Shown: positions 8,389 to 17,518, counted from the stretch's first letter. The stretch: 64,000 bases of DNA from JAJFJD01 sp965228695 (GCA_965228695.1 CBDDIB010000002.1:1054001-1118000), one strand, 5' to 3'. Numbers and translations: made by a program. Notes: generated by a model not told the origin, from the sequence alone.

Positions 8389-9438
8389 ATGGATAAATTG
8401 CAGAGCACGTTGTTGGTGGGATCGGCCCGGCCGGGCGGCCTCGGCGGGGTTTACCGGCTTCCGGCCGGCCGCGGCGACTGGCAACAGCTTGGCGGCGGGC
8501 TGCCCGACAAGCTGCAGGTGAATTGCGTCGTGCAGCGGCCCGGCGCCCCGTCTGAGATATTTGCGGGCACGCATTCCGGCCTGTTCCACAGCACCGACGG
8601 CGGCGATAGCTGGACTGAGCTGGGGCTCGCGGGCGAATACGCGGCGATCTATTCGATTCTTCTCCACCCGGCCGACCCGGACACGATCTACGCCGGGATG
8701 GACGGCACCGTGATCCACAAGACCGAAGACGGCGGCGCGACCTGGCGAAAGCTGCCGACCGTGCAGCCGGCGGGCGCGATCACCGGCTGTTTTCCGGTAC
8801 GCGTGCTGCGGATCGTGGCCGACCCCGCCAATCCGGACGAGATCTACGCCGCACTGGAAGTCGGCGGCGCAATCCGCAGTTTGGACGGCGGCGCCACCTG
8901 GGAGGATATCAGCCAAGGTTTGCTCGATCTCTCGACGCAGCCGCATCTCCGCAATCACATCCTCAGCGACAGCGACACCGAAGGCATGATGGACGTGCAT
9001 GCGGTCGCCGTGAGCGCCGAGCAGCCGGGCACGGTCTGGGCCGCGAACCGGATGGGCCTGTTCGTCAGCGAGGATAAGGGCCGGTCGTGGGCTGAATTCG
9101 GCATCGGCCGGTTCTCGGATCTGACCTACGGCCGCGACCTGATGGTCAGCCCGCATGACCCGACGGTGTTTCTGGCGGCGCTCAGCGACTCCTCGCGCGG
9201 CGTGGCGGGCTCGCTCTACCGCAGTGCCGATACCGGGGCGACGTGGCAGCGGCTCGATCGCGACGTCTCCATCGAAAGCACGCTGATGACCGTTTCGGTC
9301 GATCCGACGGATCCCGGCCGCGTCGTCTGCGCCTCCCGGCTGGGTCAGGTCTTCGGCACGGAAGACGGCGGGAAGTCGTGGCGATCCTGCCCTTTGCCCG
9401 ATGGCGTCGAGGACGTGCGCGCGGTGGTGTCGGTCTAG
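8389..9438 (+). CDS. Asp-box (BNR) repeat beta-propeller protein
   Basis: A 349-residue beta-propeller with at least six Asp-box units: TDGGDSWTEL, EDGGATWRKL, LDGGATWEDI, EDKGRSWAEF, ADTGATWQRL and EDGGKSWRSC. There is no signal peptide, so it is probably cytoplasmic. Related repeat proteins include sialidases, Ycf48-type assembly factors and VPS10-like sensors. No sialidase catalytic residues (Arg triad, FRIP) are seen, so a binding role is more likely than hydrolysis. I start it at ATG 8389 because GGGAG lies at 8376-8380; the TTG just before is possible but less likely. It is convergent with the acyltransferase-like gene. Confidence 0.8.
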   Translation: MDKLQSTLLVGSARPGGLGGVYRLPAGRGDWQQLGGGLPDKLQVNCVVQRPGAPSEIFAGTHSGLFHSTDGGDSWTELGLAGEYAAIYSILLHPADPDTIYAGMDGTVIHKTEDGGATWRKLPTVQPAGAITGCFPVRVLRIVADPANPDEIYAALEVGGAIRSLDGGATWEDISQGLLDLSTQPHLRNHILSDSDTEGMMDVHAVAVSAEQPGTVWAANRMGLFVSEDKGRSWAEFGIGRFSDLTYGRDLMVSPHDPTVFLAALSDSSRGVAGSLYRSADTGATWQRLDRDVSIESTLMTVSVDPTDPGRVVCASRLGQVFGTEDGGKSWRSCPLPDGVEDVRAVVSV

Positions 9439-9452
9439 TCTAACCGCCCGGT

Positions 9453-10574
9453 TTAGACCCGCAGGAACAGCTTCTTCCGGTAGAGCGCCCACAGCGCCAG
9501 CCAATGCAGGCCGGTGACCATGGCGATCAGCAGGAGTGCCAGGGCCGGTGCGATGGCCAGGTCCTGGATCATCGCGAACAGCGGGTAGGCGACGAAACGC
9601 GCGGTCATGTAGATGGCGATCGAATTAACGCCGATCACGACGAAGAAGAACGACCAGCGCCGCCACCGCATGACGTCGATCACGTAGAGGAAGAACGCGA
9701 ACAGCAGCATCGACGCGCCCGCGGCGAGCAGACTGAAGGTCACGGTCCAGATGGCCTTGATCGGCGGGTAATAGGGCGCGATCAACGCCCCGGCGGCGAC
9801 CGACGCGGTACCGGCAAGAGCGAGCAGGATCGGCGTGCGTGCGGCGGTGAACGGCGATTGCAGCAGCAACCCGCCGGCGAACGCCCCCGACACCGTCACC
9901 GCCGCACCGGAAAAAGTCGACAGAATGCCCTCGGGATCGTAGCTGCCGCCATAGAGCCGGCCCGGCAGGAAGATCCGGTCGACCCAGCCGTTGATGGCGC
10001 CGACCGGCGTCAATACGCCCGCGCCATGGCCGGGGACCGGCACCCAAAGCTGTAATACCGCGACGGCCAACAGGATCGCGGCCAAGGCGGCCGCGCGATA
10101 CACCCAGCGATCCAGTAGAACGAAGACCGCGGCGGCGATCAGATAGGCGATGCCGATCTGGCCGAGCACGCTGGCCACCCGGAACTTCGCCGGGTCGAGC
10201 GACCAGCCGAAGTTGTAGACGATGCCGAGGACGACCAGGATCGCCGCCCGGCGAGCGGCGTGCGCCAAGGCGGCTCCGCGGCCGACGCGCGCCAAGCGCC
10301 CCTGCGCCATCGACAGGGTGAGCGACACGCCGGACAAAAACATGAACAGCGGAAAGACCAGATCGTAGACGTGCACGCCTGCCCAAACCGCGTGCTTCAA
10401 CTGGCCGGACGCGACCGCCAGCCACGCCCAGCCGGTGCCCAGTGCCGCGACATGCACCAGATGATCGCCGCCCATGATCCAGAACATGTCGAACCCGCGC
10501 AGCGCGTCGAGCGAGGCGAGGCGGGGTGACGCGGGCGGATTTGGGTCCGGGTTGGTTCGCGCGTTCGTCGGCAT
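9453..10574 (-). CDS. DUF5009/heparan-alpha-glucosaminide acetyltransferase-like membrane protein
   Basis: A 373-residue integral membrane protein with about ten helices. The N-terminal signature RLASLDALRGFDMFWIMGGD is that of the bacterial relatives of lysosomal HGSNAT (DUF1624/DUF5009), followed by DLVFPLFMFLSGVSLTLS. The histidine in WAGVHVYDLVFPLFMF is in the position of a catalytic candidate in HGSNAT, but that is inference. The family is thought to move an acetyl group from cytoplasmic acetyl-CoA to a periplasmic sugar, perhaps on peptidoglycan or a glycan. It stands alone between a convergent propeller gene and a codirectional small membrane gene 121 bases away. Confidence 0.82.
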   Translation of the reverse strand: MPTNARTNPDPNPPASPRLASLDALRGFDMFWIMGGDHLVHVAALGTGWAWLAVASGQLKHAVWAGVHVYDLVFPLFMFLSGVSLTLSMAQGRLARVGRGAALAHAARRAAILVVLGIVYNFGWSLDPAKFRVASVLGQIGIAYLIAAAVFVLLDRWVYRAAALAAILLAVAVLQLWVPVPGHGAGVLTPVGAINGWVDRIFLPGRLYGGSYDPEGILSTFSGAAVTVSGAFAGGLLLQSPFTAARTPILLALAGTASVAAGALIAPYYPPIKAIWTVTFSLLAAGASMLLFAFFLYVIDVMRWRRWSFFFVVIGVNSIAIYMTARFVAYPLFAMIQDLAIAPALALLLIAMVTGLHWLALWALYRKKLFLRV

Positions 10575-10695
10575 GGATGCGTGTGCCGGTGTGACGTTGA
10601 CCTGAGACGTCCGTCGTTAGCGCGAACAGCGGGATATGACAACCGCCTTCCGGCGCTGCGGCATTGGCGGATTGTGACTTGCCGGTATGGCCGGG

Positions 10696-11115
10696 TTACG
10701 CCAGCCGTTCGTCGCGCGCCAGCCACCAACAGTACAAACAGACGCCGATCTGCAGGCTATATCCGATTGCGGTGCTCACGACGTCACCGCCGGTGGCCAT
10801 GATCCAGCCTTCGCTTACGAGATGCCAGATGGTGAGCATGGCGTTCAGAGCGAGCGCGGTGACGAAGAAGTACAAGGCGGCATGGCGCATGAAGAAAAGG
10901 GCAATGGCCGCATAGAGGTTCAACATCACGCTGCTGAAAATTACCAAATAGTCGAAGGTACTCAAGTTATCGAGATAGAACCGTTCCGAGGGTGGGAGCG
11001 GCAGCTGCCCAGTGATGACGGCATATCCGAACCAGAAGGTCATCACGGTCGATCCGACAATAAAGATGGCGATTATCCAGACCAGGATAGGACGTCCGCG
11101 CGCCATTTCCGTCAC
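10696..11115 (-). CDS. Small four-helix membrane protein of unknown function
   Basis: A 139-residue protein with four hydrophobic segments: residues about 10-32, 50-72 (DYLVIFSSVMLNLYAAIALFF in two pieces), 77-98 and 112-130. It has a short periplasmic or cytoplasmic loop PPSERFYLDNLSTF. No family is recognised and no polar catalytic signature is visible. Sensory or transport-accessory roles are equally possible. It lies 121 bases upstream of the acyltransferase-like gene on the same strand, too far to call an operon. Confidence 0.6.
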   Translation of the reverse strand: MTEMARGRPILVWIIAIFIVGSTVMTFWFGYAVITGQLPLPPSERFYLDNLSTFDYLVIFSSVMLNLYAAIALFFMRHAALYFFVTALALNAMLTIWHLVSEGWIMATGGDVVSTAIGYSLQIGVCLYCWWLARDERLA

Positions 11116-11241
11116 CGTCAGTATAGCTGTGTCAGTAACTTCTGATTTTAGATAGAGAAAATAAATACAATCTTAAGGGCGGTTTCGGCGAACGGGACCC
11201 CGGATCGGCGCGGAATCCCTGGGGAATCATCCGCAGCCTTC

Positions 11242-12117
11242 TTACCCCGCGAAGAACGGTTCGGGAATCCCCGTCGCGCCGGTGCCGTGGATCGCGAACA
11301 GGCCGCCGGCGAGCGGTTGTGCGTCCTTCTCGTCGTCCTGCACGAAGATCGAACCCGAGGTGACGTAGAGGATGTCCAGGTCCGGCCCGCCGAAGGTGCA
11401 CATCGTGGGGTAGCGCACCGGCAGGCGGATCGTGTCGACGATAGTGCCCGCCGGGTCGTATTTCGCGATTTGCCAATCGTAGATATGAGCACACCAATAA
11501 TAGCCGTCGGCGTCGACGGTCGCGCCGTCGATGCTGCCGGGGATGTCGGCGGTCGACGTGAACACGCGCTTGTTGCTGAGCGCGCCCGTCGCGATGTCGA
11601 AGTCGTAGTTGTAGCAGACCCGGCTGCGCGAATCGGAATAGTACATGGTCTTGTTGTCCGGGCTCCACGCGATGCCGTTCGACACCGTGATGCCGGTATC
11701 CATCTTATGGAGGCTCAGGTCCGGGTCGAGCCGGTAGAGCGATCCGCCCTTGCCGCCGCTATCGTCCAGGCTGCCGCACCAGTAGCGCCCCAGGCGGTCG
11801 CACTTACCGTCGTTCAGCCGGTTGTCGGCGAGATCCGGCTCGGGGTCGGTGATCAGCTCGACCGAACCGGATTCCGGATCGACGAAATGGAACCCGGACT
11901 TCAGCCCGGCGACGATGCCGCCCTGTTCCCGGAACACGAAGGAGCCGAGCAGGTCCGGCATCTCCCATTCATCGACGGTACCGGTCTTGGGGTCGAGCCG
12001 CTGGATACGCGGGCGGCCCTTGCTGTCGGCCCAATAGATCGCCTGGTCGCGCGGGTTCCAGATCGGTCCTTCGCCGAGCGTGTTGCCCGACTCCACGAGG
12101 CATTCGATGTCCGGCAT
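11242..12117 (-). CDS. SMP-30/gluconolactonase family protein, copy B
   Basis: A 291-residue six-bladed propeller of the SMP-30/gluconolactonase/LRE family, which opens sugar lactones to aldonic acids using one divalent metal. Ligand motifs are present: glutamate in NTLGEGPIW (residue 16), asparagine in VSNGIAWSPDN and aspartate in SIDGATVDADGYYWCA. The C-terminus GGLFAIHGTGATG matches the upstream neighbour almost residue for residue, so the two genes are tandem paralogs. The start ATG 12117 lies five bases after the stop of copy A. It ends the sugar-acid operon of dehydratase, lactonase A and lactonase B. Lactonase activity is inferred; some relatives act on other lactones. Confidence 0.88.
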   Translation of the reverse strand: MPDIECLVESGNTLGEGPIWNPRDQAIYWADSKGRPRIQRLDPKTGTVDEWEMPDLLGSFVFREQGGIVAGLKSGFHFVDPESGSVELITDPEPDLADNRLNDGKCDRLGRYWCGSLDDSGGKGGSLYRLDPDLSLHKMDTGITVSNGIAWSPDNKTMYYSDSRSRVCYNYDFDIATGALSNKRVFTSTADIPGSIDGATVDADGYYWCAHIYDWQIAKYDPAGTIVDTIRLPVRYPTMCTFGGPDLDILYVTSGSIFVQDDEKDAQPLAGGLFAIHGTGATGIPEPFFAG

Positions 12118-12122
12118 GGCGG

Positions 12123-13001
12123 TTATCCTTTGAAATAGGGTTCGACGAGTCCCGTCGCGCCGGTGCCGTGGATCGCGAACAGGCCGCCGGCATGGGGCTG
12201 TTGCTCCGCTTCGCCCGGCTCCAGGAAACGGGTAGCGGATACGACATAGAGAATGTCCAAGTTCGCGCCGCCGAAAGTGCACATGGTGGGTTGGCGGACG
12301 GGCAGGCGCACCCGGTCCACCTGCGTGCCGTCCGGCGCGTATTTGCCGATGCACCAGTCGTGCACTTCGGCGCACCAATAGAAGCCGTCCGTGTCGACCG
12401 TGGCGCCGTCGATGCGGAACGGCTTGTCGGTGGTGTCGACGATGATCCGCCGGTTGCTCACGCCGCCGGTGTCGATGTCGTAGTCGTAAGCGTAGAGCGC
12501 TTCCTTCCGCGTGTCGGAGAAATACATCGTCTTGTTGTCCGGGCTCCACGCGATGCCGTTCGAGCAGATGATGTCGGTGTCCAGTTTGTGGCAGGACAGG
12601 TCCGCGTCGAGCCGGTAGAGCGACGCGGTCGGTTTCGCCAAGCCCTCGTCCATAGACCCGCACCAGAATCGCCCGGCCCGGTCGCACTTGCCGTCGTTCA
12701 TCCGGTTGCCGTCCATCCCCGGCTCGGGATCGACGATATAGTCGATCTTCATCGCGTCGAGATCGTCGATGAAGGCGAAACCCGACTTCATCGCAGCGCA
12801 GATGCCGCCCTGCTCGCGGAACACGATGCAGCCGACCGGCTCCGGCGTCGGCCAAACCCGGTGCTCGCCGGTCGCCGGGTTGTAGCGCTGGATGTTGGGT
12901 TTCAGGTTGTCGCACCAGTAGAGCAATTTTTCCTCGGGGTGCCAGATGACCCCTTCACCAAGAACGTCTTTCGAGTCGACCAGCAGTTCGACATCGGCCA
13001 T
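12123..13001 (-). CDS. SMP-30/gluconolactonase family protein, copy A
   Basis: A 292-residue lactonase of the SMP-30 family. Metal-ligand motifs are intact: VLGEGVIWHP, CSNGIAWSPDN and RIDGATVDTDGFYWCAEV. Blades are regular and the protein is full length, starting at ATG 13001, four bases after the dehydratase stop. It is highly similar to the downstream copy B, with divergence concentrated in the N-terminal blades, which may mean different lactone preferences. The expected step is hydrolysis of an aldonolactone (arabino-, xylono-, galactono- or similar) to the acid used by the adjacent dehydratase. No sugar dehydrogenase or transporter for the pathway is seen nearby. Confidence 0.9.
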   Translation of the reverse strand: MADVELLVDSKDVLGEGVIWHPEEKLLYWCDNLKPNIQRYNPATGEHRVWPTPEPVGCIVFREQGGICAAMKSGFAFIDDLDAMKIDYIVDPEPGMDGNRMNDGKCDRAGRFWCGSMDEGLAKPTASLYRLDADLSCHKLDTDIICSNGIAWSPDNKTMYFSDTRKEALYAYDYDIDTGGVSNRRIIVDTTDKPFRIDGATVDTDGFYWCAEVHDWCIGKYAPDGTQVDRVRLPVRQPTMCTFGGANLDILYVVSATRFLEPGEAEQQPHAGGLFAIHGTGATGLVEPYFKG

Positions 13002-13005
13002 TGGC

Positions 13006-14706
13006 TCACTCCGCGCTGTGTTTCAGGAAATCGAAATCGCAGCCCTGCGGGGCCTGCAATACGTGGTCCGCATAGAGCCGCTTGTAGCCGCGCTTCGGGT
13101 CGGCCAGGTCGGCGGTCGCGTCGCGGGCCGCAAGCTCGGCGTCGTCGACCAACAGATCGAGTTGGCGGTCCTTGACGCTGAGGCGGATGCGGTCGCCGGT
13201 CTTCACCCGAGACAATGGCCCGCCGGTCGCCGCTTCGGGCGCGATATGCAGAATGATGGTGCCGAAGGCGGTGCCGCTCATCCGCGCGTCGGATAGGCGC
13301 ACCATGTCCTTCACGCCCCGCTTCGCCAGTTTGCCGGGGATCGGCAGGTAGCCGGCCTCCGGCATGCCGCTCTGGCTTTTCGGGCCGGCATTCTGCAGCA
13401 CCAGGAAATCCTCGGCGGTCACGTCGAGATCGGGATCGTCGATCCGGTCGGCGAGGTCGGCCAAGGACGAGAAGACGACCGCGCGGCCCTCGTTCTCGAA
13501 CAGCGACTCCTCGGCGGCCGAGCGTTTCAGGATCGCGCCGTCCGGCGCCAGCGAGCCGAACAGTGCGACCAGCCCGCCCTGCGGATAGACCGGATCGTCG
13601 AAGCGGTGAACCACCGAATGGTCGACATAGGCCGGCGGCGTTTTCAGCCGCTCGCCGAGCGTCTCTCCGGCAACCGTCATGCAGTCCAGGTGCAGCAGCG
13701 GTTTCAATTCGTGCAATACGGGGCCGAGTCCCCCGGCGGCGAACAAGTCCTCCATGTAGTACGGGCCGGTCGGTTTCAGGTCGACCAGGACCGGAGTCTC
13801 GTCGCTGATCTCGTTCAGCCGGTCGAGCGAGACGTCGATGCCGCGCCGTCCCGCGACGGCGGTCAAGTGGATGATCGCGTTGGTCGACCCGCCGATGGCG
13901 AGCAGCACCCGCAGTGCGTTCTCGACCGACTTGTCGGTGATGACCTGGCTCGGCGTTAGCTTCTCCTGCGCCATCGCGACGGCGCGTGCGCCCGAGGCCT
14001 CGGCGGCGCGCAGCCGATCGGCATGCACGGCGGGGATCGACGCGGTGCCCGGCAGGATCATGCCCAGCGTCTCGGCGATACAGGCCATGGTGCTGGCGGT
14101 GCCCATCACGGCGCAGGTGCCCGCGGTGGTCGCCAGGCTGCCCTCGACCTCGCGGATTTCGGTGTCGGAGACTTCGCCGGCCCGGTAGCGCGCCCAGAAC
14201 CGGCGGCAGTCGGTGCAGGCGCCCAGGCGTTCGCCTTTGTAGGGGCTGGTCATCATCGGCCCGGCGACCACGTGGATCGCGGGGATGTCCGCCGACGCCG
14301 ACCCCATAAGCTGGGCCGGCAGCGTCTTGTCGCAGCCGCCGAGCAGGACCACCGCGTCCATCGGCTGCGCGCTGACCATTTCCTCCACGTCCATCGACAT
14401 GAGGTTGCGGTACATCATGCTGGTCGGGTTCAGGAAGGTTTCGCCGAGCGAGATCGTCGGGAAATCGATCGGCAATCCGCCGGCCGCGAGCACGCCCCGC
14501 TTGGTCGCCTCGATCAGTTCCGGGAAATGACGGTGACAGTTGTTGTACCCGCTGCCCGATTGGGCGATGCCGACGATCGGGCGGTTCAGGATTTCGTTCG
14601 AGTAACCCATCGACTTGGCGAAGGACCGCCGGAGATAGATCGAGAAATCCGCATCGCCGTAGTTGGTCAGGCCCCGCGCGAGACCGTGTTTCGGTTTGTC
14701 GGCCAT
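13006..14706 (-). CDS. IlvD/Edd family dehydratase, probably acting on a sugar acid
   Basis: A 566-residue Fe-S dehydratase. Cluster and Mg-site motifs are visible: GYNNCHRHFPEL near residue 54, GGCDKTLPAQL near residue 124, GTCAVMGTASTM near residue 197, and SDARMSGTAFGT near the C-terminus, followed by the swivelling-domain stretch GDRIRLSVKD. The family removes water from 2,3-dihydroxy acids: dihydroxy-isovalerate in valine/isoleucine synthesis, 6-phosphogluconate, or aldonates such as arabinonate and xylonate. The two lactonase genes directly downstream favour an aldonate. A biosynthetic IlvD usually stands alone, and this one has the short Edd/arabinonate-type N-terminus. The exact sugar is unknown. 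It is first in its operon. Confidence 0.88.
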   Translation of the reverse strand: MADKPKHGLARGLTNYGDADFSIYLRRSFAKSMGYSNEILNRPIVGIAQSGSGYNNCHRHFPELIEATKRGVLAAGGLPIDFPTISLGETFLNPTSMMYRNLMSMDVEEMVSAQPMDAVVLLGGCDKTLPAQLMGSASADIPAIHVVAGPMMTSPYKGERLGACTDCRRFWARYRAGEVSDTEIREVEGSLATTAGTCAVMGTASTMACIAETLGMILPGTASIPAVHADRLRAAEASGARAVAMAQEKLTPSQVITDKSVENALRVLLAIGGSTNAIIHLTAVAGRRGIDVSLDRLNEISDETPVLVDLKPTGPYYMEDLFAAGGLGPVLHELKPLLHLDCMTVAGETLGERLKTPPAYVDHSVVHRFDDPVYPQGGLVALFGSLAPDGAILKRSAAEESLFENEGRAVVFSSLADLADRIDDPDLDVTAEDFLVLQNAGPKSQSGMPEAGYLPIPGKLAKRGVKDMVRLSDARMSGTAFGTIILHIAPEAATGGPLSRVKTGDRIRLSVKDRQLDLLVDDAELAARDATADLADPKRGYKRLYADHVLQAPQGCDFDFLKHSAE

Positions 14707-14744
14707 GTATACCCTCTGACTTTGCCCGCGGGGACCGCCGGGAC

Positions 14745-14766
14745 TTGCGTTTCAGGTGCAACGCAA
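14745..14766. promoter_or_regulatory. Inverted repeat upstream of the sugar-acid operon, candidate operator
   Basis: TTGCGTT and AACGCAA are perfect inverted arms separated by eight bases. The element lies about 40 bases upstream of the dehydratase start at 14706, where a repressor or activator of the operon would bind. The arm spacing fits a dimeric regulator such as a GntR- or IclR-type protein better than a contiguous LacI site. No regulator gene is adjacent. Confidence 0.4.
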
Positions 14767-14850
14767 AGGGTCGCATGGTCGTTGGCTCGGATCAAATTCG
14801 CATCGAACTGAACCGGTCCCGCGTCGAGCGCGCCCGGTTCGGGCGATCCG

Positions 14851-16437
14851 CTATTGGCAGTTGCCGGCGCCGTCGGGAAGAAGAATAAATGAAATCCGCG
14901 CCATCCGGCCTTGGCCGCGGTGCATCGGGGCGGCCATGATCGTGCCCTTGGTACGCCTGTCCAGTCCTGTTTCGAGAAGGCGGTGGGCGCTTCTGAGCAC
15001 CATGTCGTTGCGTTGCCCGTCCGTCTGCGGCGTCCAGACGATCAGGCATTGCCCGGGGTTCTCGGCGTCGCGCGGCGGCAGGACCGGGGTCGGCGGATGA
15101 TCGACCAGCGCGATGTACTGCCAATCCAGCAGGCTGATGAACCGGGAGTCGGGGAAATAGGGTCGTAGGTTGCCCGCGAGCGGATACCCCAGCCAGTCGC
15201 CGATCACCGTGCCCCGCTTGAACCCGGCGGCTTCGAGTTGCCGCGCGAAGTCCGCATAAGGCATGTGGTAGTAGCCTTTGCTCTTTCGGAGCGGGTCGAC
15301 GAAATACTTCACGACTGCGCCGGACGGAACGATTACCGCAAAGACCAGCAAAGCGATGACGCAGAAATTGATCGCGCGTTCGGTCGTGCCCGCCGCCTGG
15401 ACCCGCGCGAAAAAGTAGATCGGGAACAGGAACAGCAAGAACATGTAATGAATGCGGACCCGTGACACGTCCAACGCCAGGACGCCGACGGCCGTGACGG
15501 TCAACATGATCATAAACGTGACGCCAAGCAGCCGACGATACCGTTGCGAGACAGCGGCCCGCGTTCCGGGGCGCAGAAGTGCCCGCGGAAACAGCGCGAT
15601 CAGGATGACGATCAACGGCAACAGGAAACTGAGCACGGCGTTGCCGATTTCGATCAGCCCGCCGATCTCGATGCCGCTGTCGGTTTTCGGCAGGAAGCGG
15701 TCGCGGGCCAACAGCGACAACCATTCCCGCTCCGACCAAAGCCAAAGGTAATGCGGCAACGCCAAAGCGGCGGCGATCGCGGTGCTGAGCAACGTTCGGG
15801 CGTCCACCAGACGGGCGCGAAACGTCTTGTCCGCGAGGGCTGCCGGAAACAAGGCGGCAAGAAAGAGGGCATAGTTGTATTTCGACAGAAGGCCGATGCC
15901 GACCGCCACGCCCAGAACAAGGTAGGACGCCAGGTCGTCGCGCCGTTCCAGCCGCAACAGCGCGACAAAGGTGAAGCAAAGCGATGCCGCCAAAAGCACC
16001 GAATGGGTGTAATGGAAGGTCAAATCCCATGAGACGTAGTAGATCGCGAGGGGGGAGAAAGCGGCCAATGCGGCGAGCTTTTCGTCTTCCAGGACGGTCC
16101 GCGCGGCGCGATGGAGCAGCCAGATGCTGACCGCCAACAGAGCGAACTTCACCGTCACCACGGCGGCGATCGAGACGCCGAAGATTTGCTGCGAGAGCAC
16201 CACGATCCAGGTGAATAGCGGCGGGTTCCGGACGCCGTACCCCAATGCCCAGTCTTGCGCGGAGACAAGTTGTTCCGCATCGTCCGCATCGGTGCCGGGG
16301 AATAGAAAAGCCCGCATCAGCCAAAGCACGGACAACAGGCATCCCCAGACCAGGAGAACCCCGCGGCCCGAGAACGCGACCCGGGCGACCGCAGCGCTGA
16401 TTCGATCCAGGAAAGCCATCATGGCCAACGCCGCCAA
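14851..16437 (-). CDS. GT39/ArnT-like membrane glycosyltransferase
   Basis: A 528-residue GT-C type glycosyltransferase with a large polytopic N-terminal part and a C-terminal periplasmic domain. The acidic motif after helix 1 is present (PGTDADDAEQL, about residues 48-58), as in ArnT and protein-mannosyltransferase-like enzymes that take sugar from a polyprenyl phosphate. A second loop has ARDRFLPKTDSG. The C-terminal soluble part includes GDWLGYPLAGNLRPYFPDSR. The acceptor may be lipid A, another lipid or a glycan. It ends a minus-strand module with a LAB_N protein, a DPM-like GT2 and a methyltransferase. ATG codons at 16437, 16422 and 16419 are all possible starts. Confidence 0.85.
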   Translation of the reverse strand: MAALAMMAFLDRISAAVARVAFSGRGVLLVWGCLLSVLWLMRAFLFPGTDADDAEQLVSAQDWALGYGVRNPPLFTWIVVLSQQIFGVSIAAVVTVKFALLAVSIWLLHRAARTVLEDEKLAALAAFSPLAIYYVSWDLTFHYTHSVLLAASLCFTFVALLRLERRDDLASYLVLGVAVGIGLLSKYNYALFLAALFPAALADKTFRARLVDARTLLSTAIAAALALPHYLWLWSEREWLSLLARDRFLPKTDSGIEIGGLIEIGNAVLSFLLPLIVILIALFPRALLRPGTRAAVSQRYRRLLGVTFMIMLTVTAVGVLALDVSRVRIHYMFLLFLFPIYFFARVQAAGTTERAINFCVIALLVFAVIVPSGAVVKYFVDPLRKSKGYYHMPYADFARQLEAAGFKRGTVIGDWLGYPLAGNLRPYFPDSRFISLLDWQYIALVDHPPTPVLPPRDAENPGQCLIVWTPQTDGQRNDMVLRSAHRLLETGLDRRTKGTIMAAPMHRGQGRMARISFILLPDGAGNCQ

Positions 16438-16443
16438 ACCGGG

Positions 16444-16737
16444 TCAGGCGTTATCCGGGGCAGCGTTCTGAGCATCTTGACGCCGTTGCCGGTGAACGAA
16501 ATAGAGGTTCCGGCTGTAGATGAACAGTCCGGCGCCCTGTCCCACGATGAAGACGGGGTCTCCTTTATGGATGGCGTAGGCGAGCAGTGTCGCGCCGCCG
16601 AGCAAGCTGAAATACCAGAAGGCGACCGGGATGATGCTTTTGCGTTGCCGCTCGCTGAAGATCCATTGCACCAGAAAGCGCATGGAGAAGAACGCCTGCC
16701 CCACGAAGCCGATTACGAGCCACGCCGTTGCCGTCAT
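16444..16737 (-). CDS. LAB_N domain small membrane protein (lipid-A-disaccharide synthase N-terminal domain-like)
   Basis: A 97-residue membrane protein that is essentially only the LAB_N domain: GFVGQAFFSMRFLVQWIFSE, then SIIPVAFWYFSLLGG and GQGAGLFIYSRNLYF. The domain is found at the start of some LpxB proteins and also alone next to DPM-like GT2 enzymes. Its topology resembles PQ-loop transporters, and a role as a small helper or flippase for polyprenyl-phosphate sugars has been suggested but is not settled. It sits four bases after the GT2 stop and six before the GT39 start, so the three genes are almost certainly one unit. Confidence 0.88.
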   Translation of the reverse strand: MTATAWLVIGFVGQAFFSMRFLVQWIFSERQRKSIIPVAFWYFSLLGGATLLAYAIHKGDPVFIVGQGAGLFIYSRNLYFVHRQRRQDAQNAAPDNA

Positions 16738-16741
16738 TCGC

Positions 16742-17518
16742 TTAGTCCCTGTGATCTATTGTGGGAAGTTTGGTGCGCCGCTGCAGCCATATCACGCCGA
16801 TCAGGTCGACGATGCCCGGCCACAGGCGGTTATGGAATCCGTATTTCGAAACACCATGTTCTCGATGCCGGTGCGACACCAACGCCGTGATGACGGTGCC
16901 GCCGTGCCGCTGTACGAGCGCCGGCAGGAAGCGATGCATATGATCGAAATACGGCAGCGCCATGAAAATGTCGCGCCGGAACAGTTTGAGACTGCATCCG
17001 GTGTCGCTGATCCCGTCTTTCAACAATCGGCCGCGCACGCCGTTCGCCACACGCGACGACAATTTCCGAAACCAGTTGTCATGCCGTTTCTCGCGCTGGC
17101 CCGCCACCATCGCGACCGGGTGTGCCGCCGCGTCGCGTGCCTCGATGAGTTTCAGTATTCCCGCGGGCGGGTTCTGTCCGTCGCCGTCCAACGTGACCAC
17201 CCAGTCCGCCTTGGCGGTGGCGACGCCGCTGCAGGTCGCCGTGCTCTGGCCGCAGGCGTCGCGATGGCGGATCACGCGAAGCCAGGGATAGCCGGTCTGC
17301 GCGGCGGTCAAAACGGCGTCGGTGCCGTCGCGGCTGCCGTCGTCGACGACGATCACTTCGAAATGCAGCGCCGACAGGCAATCGCGAATTTCATCGAGCA
17401 ACGGCCCGATGTTGTCCACCTCGTCCTTCACGGGGATGACGACGGAGAGCGCGGGCGCGTCTTCCGCGCCGGCCGCGTGTCCCGCCGTGCTCGCCGTAAT
17501 CTGGTCCGACCTCTGCAT
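16742..17518 (-). CDS. DPM1/ArnC-like family 2 glycosyltransferase
   Basis: A 258-residue GT2 enzyme that should charge a polyprenyl phosphate with a sugar nucleotide on the cytoplasmic face. GT-A motifs: LSVVIPVKDEVDNIGPLL, VIVVDDGSRDGT and the metal motif VVTLDGDGQNPP, where DGD replaces the common DAD or DxD. Then GISDTGCSLKLFRR and the C-terminal HREHGVSKYGFHNRL. There is no long C-terminal transmembrane pair, so the LAB_N protein next door may supply the membrane part. I start it at ATG 17518; a TTG 36 bases upstream is possible. Related rhizobial RgtE makes a polyprenyl-phosphate galacturonate; the sugar here is unknown. Confidence 0.86.
   Translation of the reverse strand: MQRSDQITASTAGHAAGAEDAPALSVVIPVKDEVDNIGPLLDEIRDCLSALHFEVIVVDDGSRDGTDAVLTAAQTGYPWLRVIRHRDACGQSTATCSGVATAKADWVVTLDGDGQNPPAGILKLIEARDAAAHPVAMVAGQREKRHDNWFRKLSSRVANGVRGRLLKDGISDTGCSLKLFRRDIFMALPYFDHMHRFLPALVQRHGGTVITALVSHRHREHGVSKYGFHNRLWPGIVDLIGVIWLQRRTKLPTIDHRD

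Noticed and set aside
12902..14776. A 624-codon minus-strand frame overlapping the dehydratase gene
   Set aside because: It is a frame-shifted reading of the IlvD/Edd gene that runs into the lactonase start; no domain is present.
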